From Brachionus plicatilis (Eukaryota; Rotifera; Eurotatoria; Ploima; Brachionidae), in assembly GCA_010279815.1 (NCBI GenBank), contig QEOQ01000573.1, positions 470,661-534,660 of the forward strand: 64,000 nucleotides of DNA. The letters are read 5' to 3'. Made by a program: the position numbers and the translations under genes. The notes under the pieces are model-generated. The model did no database searches, was not told the DNA's origin, and saw only the letters and a program-made list of their open reading frames with translations. Positions 19,578 through 32,310 of the stretch are shown in pieces; the stretch's first letter is position 1; each line of letters begins with the position of its first letter.

Positions 19578-20156
19578 AATTTTTTAAGTTAAAATTTTGT
19601 AAATAGAATTTAATAAGGAAAATTTAAAATCATTAACTGAATCTAATTTAGCTGAAATTTGTTTTAGTTTTATTAAATCTAGTACAATATTTTGTTTTTC
19701 AAGAAGCTAAAAATTGGTTCTGTATGTTCAGCAAAGATTTTACATATTTTCTGGACATGGTTCAGTTCCAAAATGCACGACTGATTATTTTTTAATAATA
19801 GATTTATTTTTAATGAGTCATTAATTTTCTTTTTTTAATTCGATCAGTGAATTATTGAATTTCCCACAACCCTGAAATGTATGATAAAAATTTCAATTTT
19901 AACTTAACTTTGGTAAAAGATTTAAATTTCAAAAACAATGAAATGCGGCAAAATCTATAAAAAATTTTTAAAAAAATGTTCTTTTACTTTATCTGACAGG
20001 TATTTAAAATTGAAATTTGGTAAATTTATTTATGTAGTTGTCTAATCAGTTATGCAGAAATGCAGGTAATTAAATAATTTCAAAAAAAAAATTTTCAACA
20101 TGTATAAATACTTGAGAAAAAAATTTCAAATTAATTTTTTTCGTCGAGAACTTTTA

Positions 20157-20173
20157 GAAAGAGCGACTAAAAA
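20157..20173 (+). promoter_or_regulatory. Possible leader splice acceptor before KIN17
   Basis: A CTTTTAG acceptor-like site ends at 20157, leaving 16 bases before the ATG. KDSR has the same arrangement with the same spacing. It may accept a 5' exon or a trans-spliced leader. This is inference from position only. Confidence 0.3.
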
Positions 20174-23100
20174 ATGGGCAAAGAAAAACCAGGATTTTTG
20201 ACACCAAAAGCGATTGCCAATCGCATCAAGGCAAAGGGTTTGCAGAAATTGAGATGGTATTGCCAAATGTGTCAAAAACAGTGCAGAGATGAGGTAAATT
20301 AAAGATTTATTTTAAATCTGGAATTTTACTGATTCATCTTTAAAGAATGGTTTTAAATGTCACGCCATGTCAGAGTCGCATCAGCGTCAACTTTTGCTAT
20401 TTGCAGATAATGCTGGCAAATTTATGGACGATTTTTCGTCCCAATTTCACCGCGAGTACATAAACATACTCAAAAGACGTTTTGGTACCAAACGAGTGAA
20501 TGCCAACATTGTTTATCAAGAGTACATTTCTGATCGAGACCATGTTCACATGAACGCCACCAGATGGTTTTCTCTTACTCAATATGTCAAATTTTTAGGC
20601 AGGAATGGAATATGCCATGTGGAAGAGACAGAAAAAGGTTGGTTTGTTACTTATATTGACCGGGATCCGGAGACTTTGCGGCGTCAAGAAGAAGCTGAGA
20701 AAAAGAAAAAGCTGGATCTTGACGACCGGCAAAGGCAAGAGCTCTATTTACAAAAACAGGTGAGGAATGGATATTTTCAGAGTTGCTTTTAAGTCTTTGG
20801 TCAAGTCGTTGACTTTAATTTAATTTTAGTGACTTAAAAACAAGTCTGACTATTTTTTTGTTGAACACCTTGAACATATTTGCTCTGGTAGATCGAAAGA
20901 GCTAAAGAAAAACAAAACGAAGAAGCTCATGAAGCGACTGAGTTGGTCAAGCCACAAGATGAAGTAATTAGAATCAGCTTTAAAAAAACAGCTCCGGTTT
21001 TTAAACTTGCCAAAGACAGCAATGTGCCAAAAACTAGTAAATCTGAAGAAAATGAAACCAGCTGCATAAAAAGTGAGCCACATGATCCAGAAGAAAAGAT
21101 CAAGGATACTCCAAGAGCGTCTGATGGACCAAAACCAGAAAAAGATAAGAAATCTGACGGACCCGCTGAAAAGCGCAAACTGAGCACTTTGGAAGAAATC
21201 TTAGTTGTATGCTTCTTAAAATTTAAAATTTTAATTTTAATTAAAAAAAAATAATTTTTTTTTTATTTTAGACAGAGGAAAAAAAAAGAGAAAAAATAAA
21301 TCGAAAAGATTACTGGCTGCACAAAAATATTGTTGTAAAAGTGACAACTAAAAAGTTAGGTGAAAAATATTTGAATAAAAAAGGCATTGTTGCAGACGTG
21401 TTGGACCAGTACACTGGAGTTGTTAAACTAATTGAATCAGGTACGGTGATTAAATTAGACCAAGCTCATTTGGAAACAGTTTTGCCGGCATTAGGAAAAA
21501 AAGTTCTCATTCTTAATGGAGCGTATCGCGGCGAAGTAGCCACCATGGAGGATATAAATCAGGATAAATTTTGTGCAAGTGTAACCATTGCATCAGTAAG
21601 TTTTTTTAATTTTAAAAAAATGAAGAGAAAAGTCTTTTGACAACCAAAAATCTGGTTTTCAAAACTACAAAAATTAAAAAAAAAAAAAAATTATTTTAAT
21701 AAACACACAAAAAATTCTAAATACACCCAAAAAAATTATTCAATAATAAATCAAATTAATAATCGATTTGAATTGAGTCTAATTTTTAATTTTAGGAGGT
21801 CTTCCTCTTTTACGTTTAATTTGTTTTGAGTCTGAGTTATCGCGATGTTTTATAGTAAATACACAGCTTTACGCGATGAGGAAATTGGCCAAAATTGTAA
21901 CAACTCAGTCAAAAAAATTTTAAAGACTTTTTAAAGGTTCTTTAAAGGTTTCCGGACGCTTTTTCTTTAAAAATACTTTAAAGAATGGTCTTTAGAATTT
22001 CAGTATTTATTCTTTAAAGATAATTATTTAAAAAACTATAAAATTTCTATAAAAAGTCTGTATTGTTTTTAGACTAGTTAATTATTAATAAATTTTTAAA
22101 TTTTTTTTGCGTTGTAACATCATATGAAATTAGATAGACTTTTAATTGAAGTATGCATTGATATGAACTTAACCGTATTTACTCGTTTACCGAATAATTG
22201 TAAAAATTAGCAGAGGAAAATCATTTTATTTAATTAAAAGAAATAAAATACTGGAGTAAATATTTTTGAATTTTTGCGTGTTTTTTTTTGTTTAAACAGA
22301 GCTGAACATTCGATTAAATATATCTTTTTATATTCAAAAATTTTATAAGTCTTTAATTTAAATCTAAAAAAAATTAAAAAAATTAACAATAGAATTATTG
22401 ATACAAGCAATGATAAAAAAAATTGATTATTTGTTCAATTAAGTATCTTGCTCTTCTGATTTTTACAAAAGTTTTTTTTTTCTCTGGTTTTAATCATTTC
22501 CTAAAAATGAAAAGAATAACTAAAAATTGATTTAATAATAAACAAGCAGTAAATAAATCAAAAATTATTGCTCCCATTTTTTCAGAGTTGTTTAAAAGTC
22601 ATAAGTCTCAAGCCAAATCCAAGTCCAGACTTTTTTTTAAATTTTCATTCAAAAGTCCAGGTCCAGTCAAATTTATGCTAAAATTACAAAAAAATTCTGA
22701 TATATGGCAAATCTATTACATTAGACAACACAAGAGAATCTAAATTTTTTGATATGAAGCCTGATCTAGCAAATTTAAAAAAAAAGTCTGTACTCTGAAT
22801 TTTTTCTAGTAAATTATTGTTCTGTTATCACAATTTAGTTTATCAATCAATTAAAAAAATTAAAATTAATCCAACTTTAATTTAATAATTTAAGTCATTC
22901 AAAGAAATATATTTTAAAAAAATTAACGAATAAAAAAAAAAAACTACATTTTTAAATAATTAATAAATAATAATAAATAATTACCAAAAACCGAAAAAAA
23001 TTGATAAACAAGAAAATAAGTTTAAGAAATCAAAGACTTTTTAGTGTCTATCGATAAGATTTTTAGGAGTAAAATTGAAGACTTGTTCTATTCTTATTTT

Positions 23101-23607
23101 AATTATTTAATTTCTTTAAAAAATCCTTTATTTTACAACAAAAAAAAGACAAAATTAAAGAATTTTTTGACTGGAAATTTTTATTCACACAAAATCCATA
23201 TTTTAGGTGCATTTTATGGTTTTAAGGGGAGTTTATTTGATGCTTTTAAGCATATAACCCTTAACTTCTTCAAAATTTAGAATTTTTGACATTTTATGAA
23301 ATTGCAAATTTCAAAACAATAATTTCGTGTAAAAAATTTAATTTTTGTATTTAAAAAAAAAAGATTTTCACAACCAAAAAAAAATTTTTTTGGATGTAGT
23401 GTGTGAAAATCTGTTTTTTGGTTGTAATGATAATCTAGATCCAAAAATGAGGTCTTTTTTGTTTTGTTTATTTTATGATAGCCCAATTTCGTTGAGCAAT
23501 CTATTATTTTTTCAAAAGATAAAAATAATTTTTTTAAGGGTCCTTTAAAGGGCAAACTAGTCAAAAATGTGCAATACGAGGACATTTCGAAGCTAAACCA
23601 AGATTAA
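20174..23607 (+). CDS. KIN: DNA/RNA-binding protein KIN17
   Basis: Five exons: 20174-20293, 20346-20759, 20892-21206, 21272-21595 and 23539-23607. Together they give 413 residues (human about 393). KIN17 is a conserved nuclear protein linked to DNA replication, repair and RNA processing. Exons 1-2 encode the start MGKEKPGFLTPKAIANRIKA and the C2H2 zinc finger (WYCQMCQKQC...FKCHAMSESH), then the winged-helix-like KIN17 domain (FHREYINILKRRFGTKRVNA, RDHVHMNATRWFSLTQYV). Exon 3 is a charged, coiled-coil and acidic linker ending LEEILV. Exon 4 holds the C-terminal SH3-like/KOW pair (DYWLHKNIVVKV, LETVLPALGKKVLILNGAYR). The last exon, GPLKGKLVKNVQYEDISKL, joins exactly as in human (TIxxGPLKG). The first three introns are 52, 132 and 65 nt; the fourth is 1,943 nt and contains a MITE. 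Confidence 0.95.
20779..20850 (+). mobile_element. Mini MITE in KIN17 intron 2
   Basis: Starts CAGAGTTGCTTTTAAGTC and ends with the complement of CAGACTTGTTTTTAAGTC, like the CAGAGTTG family, and makes up about half of this 132-nt intron. Flanking octamers GATATTTT and ACTATTTT agree at six of eight bases. Confidence 0.6.
21596..23538 (+). other. Large fourth intron of KIN17
   Basis: Begins GTAAGT and ends TTTTTTTAAG. It contains the MITE at 22583-22797 and a small foldback at about 23355-23440 built on ACAACCAAAAAA. Open frames here are short and A/T-driven; none looks real. Confidence 0.7.
22583..22797 (+). mobile_element. CAGAGTTG hAT-type MITE, 215 bp
   Basis: Starts CAGAGTTGTTTAAAAGTC and ends AGTCTGTACTCTG. 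Flanked by CATTTTTT (22575-22582) and AATTTTTT (22798-22805), 7 of 8 bases, as expected for an aged hAT duplication. Lies in KIN17 intron 4. Confidence 0.8.
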
Positions 23608-23796
23608 AAAAAGAGTCTAATTTTATCTACCTGTAATTTTTGTTAATTTTGATTTTTTTCTATTTTTAATTTTAATAAAATTTAAATTTCTAATTTAAAT
23701 TTAATTGTATAAAAATAAGCTCAAATAATGATTGAGCAAATCTGAAACCTAATTGAAAAATAATTACACTCAAATTTTAGAATTAAATGACCCAGA
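23608..23796 (+). promoter_or_regulatory. Short KIN17-KDSR spacer with acceptor-like site
   Basis: Only 189 bp separate the KIN17 stop from the KDSR ATG. CAAATTTTAG ends at 23780, 16 bases before the KDSR ATG, mirroring the site before KIN17. Close same-strand spacing plus an acceptor at the downstream start would fit a two-gene transcription unit resolved by trans-splicing, but ordinary separate promoters are also possible. Confidence 0.35.
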
Positions 23797-25045
23797 ATGC
23801 TTTTTGAAACAGTACTCATATTATCTGTGGCATTCCTTGGTTTTTTGTATTTTTTGGCAAAAAACAACAAGCGAGAAAGAATTGATTTACTTGGCAAACA
23901 CGTGGTCATAACTGGGGGTTCATCTGGCATTGGATATGACCTTAGTCTCGAGGCGGTCAAGCAAGGCGCCCACGTAACTGTCATCGCTCGCAACAAAGAT
24001 AAATTGAACAAAATCAAGGCTGTTCTAGAGGAAATAAGACAAAAATCTGGTACGATAAATTCCCAAATTATTCAGGTCGAATCACTAGATATATCAAAAA
24101 GTTTTGAAGAGACCAAAGCTGCTTTTGAAAGGGTTAGTTCTAAATCTTCAAAATTAATTAGAGAAAAAATTTAAATAATTTTAGCTGTCTAAAACAGCTG
24201 GACCAGTTGATATCTTGATCAATAATGCTGGCATTTCAAGATGTGGCCAATTTTCTGAATTAACCATCCAAGATTTTGAGGTAAAAAAATAATTTTAATT
24301 GAAGAATTTTATTTAAAAAAATAATAAAAATAAATATTTTGTTTTATTTTCTAAAATTTACTTGAAAATATTAAGGACTTGATGAGGGTAAATTATCTTG
24401 GCGGTGTTTATTGCACCAAATCTGTGGTCGAATCAATGAAAAATCGCAGATTTGGTAGAATTTTATTTGTGTCAAGTCAAGCTGGACAGATTGGTATTTT
24501 TGGCTACAGCGCCTATTCAGCATCTAAATTTGCGTTGAGAGGTCTAGTCGAAGCTCTTCAAATGGAAGTGAAGCCGTATAATATTTTTGTTACTCTAAGT
24601 TTTCCTCCTGATACAGACACACCTGGCTTTAAAGAAGAAAACATAACAAAGGTAGATAAAAAATTGTCTTACTAATTTTGCTTTCAAAACAATATTTTTT
24701 CAAGTGCGAAGAAAATCGTCTTATATCGGAGAGTTCTGGATTATCAAGTTCCAAAGATGTGGCCCAAGGTATCATCAGAAGCATTAAGAAAGGAAAATTT
24801 GTCAACTATTTTGGATTAAATGGATTTTTATTGTGCATATTGACTGCTGGAGCAGCTCCTATTACTAGTCTAAAAGACGCTTTATTAGAGGTTTAATTTT
24901 ATTTAAAAAGTTTATCTTTAATTTTTAATTTTTTTTTAAACAGATTATAATGATGCCCTTGGCAAGGATTATTGCTCTGGGATTGCTGTTTAATTTTGAT
25001 ACAATCGTCAAAAAGTGCCATAAAAACAAATCGAAAGCGAAATAA
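23797..25045 (+). CDS. KDSR: 3-ketodihydrosphingosine reductase (KDSR/FVT1)
   Basis: Five exons: 23797-24132, 24185-24280, 24376-24651, 24705-24890 and 24944-25045. They encode 331 residues, matching human KDSR (332). The enzyme reduces 3-ketodihydrosphingosine to dihydrosphingosine with NADPH on the cytosolic face of the ER, step two of sphingolipid synthesis. An N-terminal hydrophobic segment (residues 1-25) anchors it. The short-chain dehydrogenase marks are all present: the nucleotide-binding loop ITGGSSGIG, the NNAGIS block, the catalytic Ser in FVSSQAG, and [13 protein letters not shown] with the Tyr/Lys pair. PDTDTPGF follows, as in other KDSR. A C-terminal hydrophobic segment ([16 protein letters not shown]) is followed by the basic tail ending KSKAK, a KxKxx-type ER retrieval signal. 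Introns are short (52-95 nt). Confidence 0.95.
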
Positions 25046-25555
25046 ACTTCCAACTTGATTTAAGTTGATTATTTAATTTTTTAATAATTTTTTAATTATT
25101 TTGATCGATTTTTTTTTTTCATTTAACAGATTATTTTAGCTTTTATGAGATTTTATTGAGTCTCAAATAAATATTGAATCATTTATAATTTTTTAACTAA
25201 TCAACTTTAATTTCAATTATCTTAATTTAGAAAAAATAAGATAAAATTTCAGTTCTTTTTAGTTTCAAAATCTTAAATTTTGCTTACTAAAAATAGTTTT
25301 GTAATATAAAAAGGATCAAATAATGCATTTTGGTTTTTCATTTGCCTGTTTTACATACAACAAACTTTTTAATTTAATACAGTCTTATTTTTATTTTGAC
25401 AGTTTCTTATTTATTCTATTTATTTTTCACTCATTACCTAATATTTAAATTTAATTTTATTTTGATAAATCTTTAAATTTTATTGTCTTCATAAAATAAA
25501 ACAAAGGCAGTGGTATCAGACCTGTGGTCTTTCTCCATCCACAGGTAAAATTTTT
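25046..25555. other. Intergenic, no gene
   Basis: AT-rich. A small stem, CCTGTGG paired with CCACAGG, lies at about 25520-25544, just before the dispersed repeat at 25556. Confidence 0.4.
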
Positions 25556-25988
25556 TTGTTCAAGATAAAAATGAAGCTTCTATCTTGTTTCGGATACGAC
25601 TTTATTTTTTTTATTTATCCATTAAGTATATTTATAAAAAATCAAAAAAACAAAATTTTTTTAAAACTTTTTTCTTTTTGAGAAAAAATTGAAAAAAATC
25701 TATATCAAAAATTAATTCAAAAGAATTGATATTTTTTTATTTCTTTAGACCATTTTAAGATTTTTCGATCGGGAGAATATAATAATAAAGAAAAAGAATT
25801 TATTGTATTCAGAGAAAAAAGCTGATCTTTAAACAATATTGAAGGTTTTAGCTTGCTCTTGGCCAAATCACTGGGGTCTGGCACATTTTTAGAAATTTGA
25901 ATTTTCAAAATTTAATTTACAAGGGATCTAAAATATGCTAAATAAATATTGTGACTAATGAAAAAAATACGCAACCAGTCCTGGTTAC
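25556..25988 (+). repeat. Dispersed repeat, copy A
   Basis: Shares most of its length with 32311-32812. Common blocks are ATGAAGCTTCTATCTTGTTT at the start, GGAGAATATAATAATAAAGA in the middle, and AATAAATATTGTGACTAATG near the end. It closes with the imperfect palindrome GCAACCAG-TC-CTGGTTAC (25971-25988). No coding capacity seen; class unknown. Confidence 0.8.
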
Positions 25989-27377
25989 CTAATTTTAGAT
26001 ATTTTAGATTTTTTAGAATAATTTTAGAATTTTAGATAAATTTTAGATGAGGAGTACTGGTATATGTTATCAACTGGTCACCTATCACTATATTCCCAAA
26101 AAAATTAATTTTATTAATTTTTTATTTCACAATTTTTAAATTATAGTTAGAGTGATTGATCAGGTATATAATCATTTTTAACACTTAAACATTTTATTTC
26201 AGATTAAAAAAAATTAAATTAAAATAATAATTTTTTAATAACTAAAATTTCATTTGGCCATAAGATTTTTACTCATTATGAGTTTCATGTAAAAAATAAA
26301 AAATTACGAATGGTTTTGAGAAATTTGGCAAAGACCAATGTAGCTTAAATTCGAATCTGTCAAAAAATGTTCTTAATATCACGCATTTCAGCAAGCTTTA
26401 TTATCTTAGAAAAAGTATGAAAATAAAAATTAAAGTGATCTCGCTAAATTGATCATGGCATCAAATTATGGCCGCTTAATTTTGAATATTTAAAGTCGTT
26501 GTTGTTGTTGTTTTTGGTTTTTTGGTATTCATATCTTCAAAATTACATATGGTTGTCAATCTATACAAATAATTTACATATCTAAAAAAAATTTAAATTT
26601 ATTTATTTTATTTTTATTGTTCATCATTTAAATTTGTTTTAGCCTTAAAATAATATTATAATTGTATAAAATATGTAAATTGTTGCTAAAAATTCCTCTC
26701 AAACTGATGAAAACCCTTAAAAAATTATTATATTCATTGAAACAAAAAAATACACTATAATGTTTGTGAATTAAAAAAAAAGATTTCAAAAAAGGAACTA
26801 CGATTTTTTTGAGAAAATTACTATATTAAATCACTATATTTTCATTCCAATAACTAAATTTATGAGTAGACCCCTTTAGGAAATCATTTAAACAGTTTAA
26901 AAGAATCTCGAATAAATCAATTTTTTAAATATATTAGAGCTAAACAATCAGTGAGTAAAAGTTGAAAATCAATTTAATTTAGGACTCATATTTTATTTTT
27001 CAAGGTATCAAATATGTTCATGTGGGTTTCAAATATTTTTTTTCAGGGATCATTTTTATTTTATTTAAAGTTTTTTCTTTATTTATTAGTATCAGACTTA
27101 TGTATCAAAAAAAGAAAAAAAATTCAGTTTTTGAAATTTTTTAAACAATTATGCTTGATTTAAAATAAAAAAATGTTTTGAGTAAAAAATAGTTTGAATT
27201 TTTAGAGCCATTAGCAACTTGATTTAAAATCAGAATACTAAAAATAAAATTTATTACCCCAATTATCTTCATGCTTACATTATGGGAAGACCAAATGGGT
27301 TAAATTTTATGGTCAAATCAGTTGTTCTTACTACAATAAATGGAATAATTTGCCATAGAAGCTAATATGTAGCTTAA
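25989..27377. other. Intergenic, no gene
   Basis: Includes short TTTTAGA repeats at 26000-26045 and a (TTG)n-like patch at 26503-26520. Nothing else could be supported. Confidence 0.4.
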
Positions 27378-27790
27378 ATGCAAATATGCTTTGATTCGGT
27401 TGCTGATTCTACAAGTCTACGAGTTGTCTTAAAAATTCTAAGGTCCCATCCAGGCTTTAAAAATGCTAGAAATAAAATCCTTCTAACCCATAATCTTCAT
27501 CTTCAGAAATGTAAACTGTATATATCTGAGAGTCACTATGCAATTTTAGATGCATTCAAGTTGTTCTAGAGTCTATTCTTTCTTTTTATAACTAGTGGGT
27601 TTTTTTTTGATACCAAATGTTAATTAAATTTAACACCTAATTAAAGCAATTTGGCCTTTAAAACAGAAAATCAGAATCCAAAAAAATTGATACCTCTTTT
27701 TTTTATTTTATTAAACTTTATTTTTTTGATTTTATTCTGAAGGAGCTTAAGCTGGGTACAGTAAACAAATAAATTTATGAAACCATTAAA
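27378..27790 (+). mobile_element. Probable LINE 3' end
   Basis: A 63-codon frame (27378-27569) starts MQICFDSVADSTSLRVVLKI and is followed by a 3' UTR ending in the block TTATTCTGAAGGAGC with palindrome AGCTTAAGCT (27744-27753) and an AAACAAATAAAT tail. The 3' block matches 4429-4490. The protein part is not recognisable on its own; the LINE assignment rests on the tail. Confidence 0.5.
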
Positions 27791-28679
27791 AAATATAAAC
27801 TTCTAATTTAAGAAGATGAATCCGAAAAAAAAATATTTCTTCGCAACTATGGGTTTTAAATTTTAAAAATATGAATGCCCAACTTAGCATGAACATTCTA
27901 ATATTTTTTTAATTTTCCAAGAAGAGTTTGTTATGTTTGGTAGAAGAAAATATTTAAAATTTAAATAATCCTTTAAAATATCACATTTGTGACACAATTT
28001 TAAATAAAAAAAATTAATTAACTTAAAAATTCTGTATTTAGAGCCTTTATTTTTCCTCTAAATAGAAAATTACGTAACAAAACAATCAAGCTCAATTCTG
28101 CAAGATCTACAAGTATTTCTACCATAATGAAGATAAATTTGGGTAAACTTAAGTAAAATTCAAATTAAATAAGATAATTTAGTTATTAAAAAATAAAAAC
28201 TTAGAATAGCTAAATGAAAAACAACACCATTAACCTATTTCTTTCAAATGGCAACTACTAAAGCCTAATGATTAGAATTAACAGGTCAAAAAAAGTTCTT
28301 TAATACCCGAAAATTTGAATATTTTTGGTTCACATGTTTTAATTTTTCTTCATTTTTTTTGCTAAGGCAAATGAAAAGAGCAAACGACCCGGAGCTAGTC
28401 GAACAGCTCAAATGTTCAAATATATATATTTTTTAAATAAATAAAATAAAATAAATAAAATTTCTGATCATCAATAATTTTTCCCATTTGAGAAAAAGTA
28501 ATAGATCGGCTCATGCCCCACGGCTGTAATTGTTAGATCCAGAAAAGCCGTATAAAAATAGATAAAAGCATCCTGAAGAGATTTTAGTTTATTGTTTATA
28601 AACAACACTTCAAACCAAGAAATATTTTCTCTAGAAATAAAATGCTGCTAATAATAAAAGAGATTCAATAAAGTTTTTT
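27791..28679. other. Intergenic, possible LINE tail and TATA site
   Basis: At 28392-28450 a stem GAGCT...AGCTC precedes AAATAAATAAAATAAAAT, like the LINE tails described above. GTATAAAAATAG at about 28550 is a fair TATA box upstream of the coding-like stretch at 28680. Confidence 0.3.
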
Positions 28680-28904
28680 TTGTTTACAAGCCACAAGAAG
28701 TCATGCATATTCAATGGGCATAAGGCAGTGGAAAACTGTGCAGCGAGACCAGACTTTGTCACAAATCCAGCTGCCATTGATTGGAATCATCCAAGTACAC
28801 CAATTGTTATTTTTATTGTTTATTTCAATGAATGCCTTAAAGGCGATGTAAAGAAAAAAAAATTAAAAAATTATTTTAAGAATCATATTGACAAATTTTT
28901 TTAA
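28680..28904 (+). other. Coding-like stretch, unassigned
   Basis: An open frame without an ATG start (begins TTG). The middle part, FNGHKAVENCAARPDFVTNP followed by AAIDWNHPSTPIV, has coding-like composition, while the last third is Lys/Phe-rich and probably non-coding. It could be an exon of an unrecognised gene using the TATA-like site near 28550, or a transposon remnant. No family was recognised. Confidence 0.25.
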
Positions 28905-31900
28905 ATTAAAAGAATATGTAAATGCCTATTATAATGCAGATAAAGTTGTTTAGTAATTATTTTCTATAGAAGAAATTTAACTACAAAACCAAAAAAACAT
29001 AAACTATAAAAACTTTCTGGTAACTTTCATTTTTTAAGTATTTTTTACTTTTTTTTAAATTAGAACAAAACCTAGCTTAAACAGGAACTGAAAGGAAGCA
29101 GCGAGCTTCCAAGCAGTCCAACTGAGCTAGACAAAAATTTTTAAATTTTTTAATATTAAGCTAAATCTTTAGAGATTTGAAAAAAAGCGAAAGTTTTTTT
29201 GAGAAATAGCCAGGATCAATGCTTTTTGAATGCAGAATTTTTATATTTTTGGAATTTTTTTTTTAAGCAAAGGCGTCTAGTTTGAGATTAGAGTAAATAT
29301 CAAAAATTTTCCGAGCCAACATTTAGAAATCCGTAGCTTTGGGTTGAATTTATCTTAATTTGAATCATTCTAGCCTTTTGCTCATTTAATTGTACGGCTT
29401 TGTTGCCATTAGCTCAAATCAGAAGCGCAGTGCGCACATATTTTAATGCTGGCTCGAATGCTGATTAATTGGTTTAGATAAGGAATTTTGGTATCTTAAT
29501 TACAAATTTACACAAAATAGCTGAGTCTTTAAGTTTGTGAGCTGAGCTCAGATCATAGCTAGTTCGCGAATATTTGTTTATTTGGTCTAGAAAGAACAAC
29601 TCAGGCTGTTTGTGTTTTTGCTTATTAGTATCATAGAATAAATGTTAAAAAAACTTGTTTATTTATCAAAGTGCAAGAGGAGGGCTTTTGAACAAATAAA
29701 CCAAGCAGTTTAGAGCATATTTTTTTTATTAACCCGGTGATTGATTGATGGAATAGACAGAAATTTAGATGGAACTGATTTGATGTATTTCAAAATCTAC
29801 ACTAGATATAAATAATACCAACCAAGATCATCATAATCCTAAGAAAAATTTTGAACTAAACTGATCTTTTTTTGTTGCCATAAAAACCAAAGGTTGTCTT
29901 TTCAAATCAAATTTTGTTTATTTCCATGCACTTGTTTTGGCATCAAGTATGTAGAATGGAATCGGATTAAAAATGAATTAAATTCAAATTAGAATGCTAA
30001 TGAATGAGGAAAATTCTTTGATTAATGTTTGAATATTTCGATTGCTACAAACTTTCACATCAACAGTATATTTTTCATTTTTTTTTCTTATCTAAATTAC
30101 ATTGTTCATCAATCTTTGGGCCAATTTTTCACTTATTTTCGGCAGTTTTATTAGATTTTAGATTTATTTCCAATTAAATCTTTGGATTTTATATTTTAAA
30201 TAGATCTCGGGCATAAATATAAGCGGGGTCTTTTACCCGGTTAACAATACTTTTGAGGAATTTTTTTAAAAGGTTTTGGACAAATGTTCTCTAAACAATC
30301 ATCAGAGATTTTTCCGAGATTAATATTCTTTAAGCTTTTTTCTTTATCCAGGTCTTTCAAAATTCATCATTTTTTTTAAATTTATTTAATTAAAGTTTAA
30401 GTCCCATGGAAAAATTGAAATATGATTTTTATAAATAAAAAGGGCAGAAAAATTAAAGACAATTAAATGTCTATTTTACAATCAAGTATGTCATATACAT
30501 AAAATTTATTAAGACTATTTAACAAAACAGGGCAAAGTAAAATATTTTAAATGCGCACTAAAATTTATATTTTTTTTTACAAATTACAATTCTTTTTAAA
30601 AATAAAGTTTTTAAATGTTTTAAAAAAATTAAAATCTAGTATGAAATTTAATTACGCATTTAAAAATTTTCTGATCAATTTTGAAAAAAAAATTTAATCA
30701 AAAATTTTACTTTGCCAATAACAGTCTATTTGGTAAATAATTAGAGATTTTATATAGAAAAAAAAAAAAAAATTTATGTCTATTTTTGTTTGAAGCAAAG
30801 GATTTTAATTTGAACAAGTAAATTGTCTATTAACTTTAAATTCCTATTCCTGTTTTAGAAAATTCTTTTATATATTTGTTCAAAATGTTATTTCGAAGAA
30901 AAATAAAGAAATTTTCTTCAAAATTTTTAAAATAAAATATTGCTTTAAAAAATGTCTAGATTTTCTTTATAAATTGGAAAACTTGTGCAAAATTTTCAAA
31001 GATTTTTTTGCATCAAGGTATAGATTATCTATTTTTCATTCTGTTAAAAAAATAACTAACACCGCTCATATAGCGTAATTAAAAAAAATAATTATAGACT
31101 CAATTTTTTTTTCATTTAAATAAATTAAGCATCAACCTCAGGCAGCTCAAAACGGTAGTTAATAATTTTTTTCAGTGCGCATTCTCATTTGAATAAAAAA
31201 AATTAGAAAAACTCATTAATTGTTTTTGGTTTATATTTATCAAATGTTCAATTTTTTTACTTTATTTTTTTGAATGAAAAATAATACAGTTCTCAAAAAA
31301 AAAAAGGTTGAGGTTTTCAGGTTACTTTATATTTTAAAAAAAATTTCAAGTTTTAGTTTTTTTTCAATTCAGAGAGACTTTTATGGATTTATTTTGAGAA
31401 TATTTTTCAGGAAGAAATTAATTTAGTGTTTTCAAAGAGTTTAAGTGAGACCAAAATTGATTCTATCAAAAATTAAAAGCCACTTCAACTTTTTAAATAT
31501 TTAAGTGTTTTATTTTTTTTTGCTATGAGAAATTTGGTGAGAAAAATGTTTATTAAAAAGCGGAAATGAAATATACAAATCACTTGTACCAAGAAATTGC
31601 TTAATAAGTCTAAATTTCGTTTTTTGATACTTGAGAATTTTGATTTTTTGTTAAAGACCGGCATCAAACACTGAGCAAATATTTGAGTTTAAAACACTAA
31701 TGGGTCTTTAGAAATTTTTAGAGAGGTTGGCAGCATAGCTGAACTAATATTGGAAGCTTTAATTGAGTTTTTCTGTTGATTTAGACTTTGTAAATACGTG
31801 GTTGTTTAGAGTCCGAGCTTTTTTTGGCTCGATTCGATCGTGTCGTGAGAACTATCGGAAAATTTGCTCATGTTTTATTTGATTTGGCTAATTAAATTTT

Positions 31901-32310
31901 ATCAAGATATTTATCAAATATTGTCAATGAAAGTAATAAGATTTTTGTTTAGGCAAACTAAAAAATAAATTATTGATAAAGTTTTGGCAAATATTTACTT
32001 TGTTTTAATTGGTTTTATTCTGCTTTGAGTATGCTGTTGTCAAACTAGCAACCAAAATGGAAAATACGTATAAATCAGTCGGGAATTCATGCGATTTGTT
32101 GAGAATTTTCCAAACTTTAGAAATATTTATAAATTCGGATATTTGTAGAGCTATTAAGTCCCATTAGAGATAACTTGTGTTGCTAAATTTTAGATTAGTC
32201 CTAATCAAAATTCTAGATGATTTACGACTAAAATCAACCCAGTCCCAGATTAAATTTAAAAAGCTTAAATTAGGAATTTAAATTTAGATTGTCGCAGCCA
32301 CAAACAAATT
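28905..32310. other. Non-coding stretch, one tRNA-like block
   Basis: No gene found on either strand. On the minus strand, 29118-29129 reads TAGCTCAGTTGG, an exact match to the polymerase III A-box, followed by the stem GGAAGC-TCGCT-GCTTCC; no good B-box follows. The rest is A/T-rich with homopolymer runs. Confidence 0.4.

Noticed and set aside
20397..21187. Minus-strand open frames across KIN17
   Set aside because: Antisense shadows of KIN17 exons 2 and 3.
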